DNA of 5,756 nt, taken from the NCBI GenBank assembly GCA_003455945.1, contig DMPQ01000157.1, positions 8,055 through 13,810 on the forward strand, read 5' to 3'. This document shows, piece by piece, positions 5,329 to 5,756 of this stretch; the first letter of the stretch is position 1; every line of letters begins with the position of its first letter. This DNA is from Planctomycetaceae bacterium. Lineage in GTDB: Bacteria; Planctomycetota; Planctomycetia; Pirellulales; Pirellulaceae. The notes beneath the pieces are model-generated. The model worked only from the letters and a program-made list of their open reading frames with translations. It was not told the DNA's origin and did no database searches. Position numbers and translations under genes: made by a program.

Positions 5329-5756
5329 ATGTACAAGTTCCTGCTCGCCTGGCGATATCTTCGCTCGCGCTACATCGCCCTCGCTTCGATCGTCAGCGTG
5401 ACGCTCGGCGTCGCGACGCTGATCGTGGTCAACAGCGTCATGTCGGGCTTCACGTCCGAGATGCACAAGCGGCTGCACGGCATCCTGTCCGACATCGAGC
5501 TGATGAGCCCCGGGCTCGGCGAGATCTACGACGTCGAGGCGCATGTGGCCGACATCCGCCGCGTGCTCGGGGACGCCGGCGCCACCGAGATCCGCGTGTC
5601 GAAGGACGAGGCGCAGCGGCTGCTGTTCTGGTCCGGGCGCAAGAACGCGTTTCCCGCCGTCGGCCGCCTGTCGCCCGACTACTACTGCATGGACGGCACG
5701 ATCCCGCGCAAGGCGCTGCCGCGCGTGCTGCGAGCGATCGCGCAGTGGTCGGAGGA
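5329..5756 (+). CDS. LolC/LolE-type ABC transporter permease N-terminus, joined to GlcD-like sequence; runs off the right edge
   Basis: There are 142 complete codons with no stop before the window ends. Residues 1-60 are a permease N-terminus of the lipoprotein-release (LolC/LolE, MacB/FtsX-like) type: the amphipathic start MYKFLLAWRYLRSRYIALAS, one membrane helix at about 17-38 (IALASIVSVTLGVATLIVVN), then SVMSGFTSEMHKRLHGILSD entering the extracytoplasmic domain. In planctomycetes such a gene commonly follows lysS and precedes its ATPase gene, which fits the position here. From about residue 83 the protein no longer looks like a permease; it reads as the FAD-oxidase C-terminal region of GlcD. 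The expected extracytoplasmic domain is therefore missing, and the remaining three membrane helices are not in view. The frame is intact across the joint. A chimeric assembly is the likeliest reason, so the product should not be treated as a functional permease until the joint is verified. Confidence 0.7.
   Translation, partial: MYKFLLAWRYLRSRYIALASIVSVTLGVATLIVVNSVMSGFTSEMHKRLHGILSDIELMSPGLGEIYDVEAHVADIRRVLGDAGATEIRVSKDEAQRLLFWSGRKNAFPAVGRLSPDYYCMDGTIPRKALPRVLRAIAQWSE
5575..5756 (+). other. glcD: GlcD-like segment (glycolate oxidase FAD-binding subunit, internal part)
   Basis: Residues 83-142 of the last frame read AGATEIRVSKDEAQRLLFW, then SGRKNAFPAVGRLSPDYY, then CMDGTIPRKALPRVLRAIAQ. This is the conserved central block of GlcD, which in E. 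coli has a near-identical NAFPAVGRISPDYYCMDGTI. GlcD oxidises glycolate to glyoxylate with FAD as part of the GlcDEF complex. The segment belongs to the FAD-linked oxidase C-terminal domain; the upstream FAD-binding PCMH domain that a working enzyme needs is absent. The wording of the block looks more proteobacterial than planctomycete to me. The segment continues past the window edge. Confidence 0.82.

Noticed and set aside
1..5756. CRISPR array, tRNA, rRNA, insertion sequence or phage genes
   Set aside because: No regularly spaced repeats, tRNA-like cloverleaf, terminal inverted repeats with a transposase, or phage protein signatures were seen on either strand.

Overview
This is a GC-rich window that most resembles a genome of the phylum Planctomycetota. 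The evidence is the order lysS followed by a lipoprotein-release-type ABC permease whose N-terminus starts MYKFLLAWRYLRSRYIALAS, the style of LysS (IAGGAAARPF, SPRHNPEFT), and a diadenylate cyclase with an archaeal DacZ-like layout. All recognisable genes are on the + strand. The assignment comes from recalled family resemblance, not from a search.

Layout. (1) Bases 2-1267 are the 3' part of a gene cut by the left edge. It encodes an unnamed protein with an acidic, disordered N-terminal stretch and a helical, toroid-like C-terminal domain. (2) Bases 1268-1674 are non-coding. They hold candidate terminator hairpins, a candidate sigma70-like promoter and a structured leader. (3) Bases 1675-3435 are a tight three-gene operon: a diadenylate cyclase (c-di-AMP synthesis), a GNAT acetyltransferase whose start overlaps the cyclase stop by ATGA, and a 98-residue single-pass membrane protein overlapping the GNAT gene by 8 bases. 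(4) Bases 3436-3584 hold a GC-rich hairpin and a second candidate promoter with the same CTAGRAT -10 element. (5) Bases 3585-5150 are lysS, class II lysyl-tRNA synthetase, complete. (6) Bases 5151-5328 are a short gap with no gene. (7) From 5329 to the right edge runs an open frame that starts as an ABC permease.

The most notable observation is in that last frame. Its first 60 or so residues are a lipoprotein-release-type permease N-terminus. From about residue 83, and possibly as early as residue 65, it reads as the FAD-oxidase C-terminal region of glycolate oxidase subunit GlcD (WSGRKNAFPAVGRLSPDYY, then CMDGTIPRKALP). The reading frame is kept, but the two families are unrelated. The simplest explanation is a chimeric assembly joint, with a genuine recombination or gene fusion as the less likely alternative.

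No CRISPR array, tRNA, rRNA, insertion sequence or phage gene was seen. Apart from the permease/GlcD joint, the window looks like housekeeping chromosome. The items most worth following are the DacZ-like cyclase, its leader with mutually exclusive hairpins, and the restriction of CTAG to two promoter-like sites.
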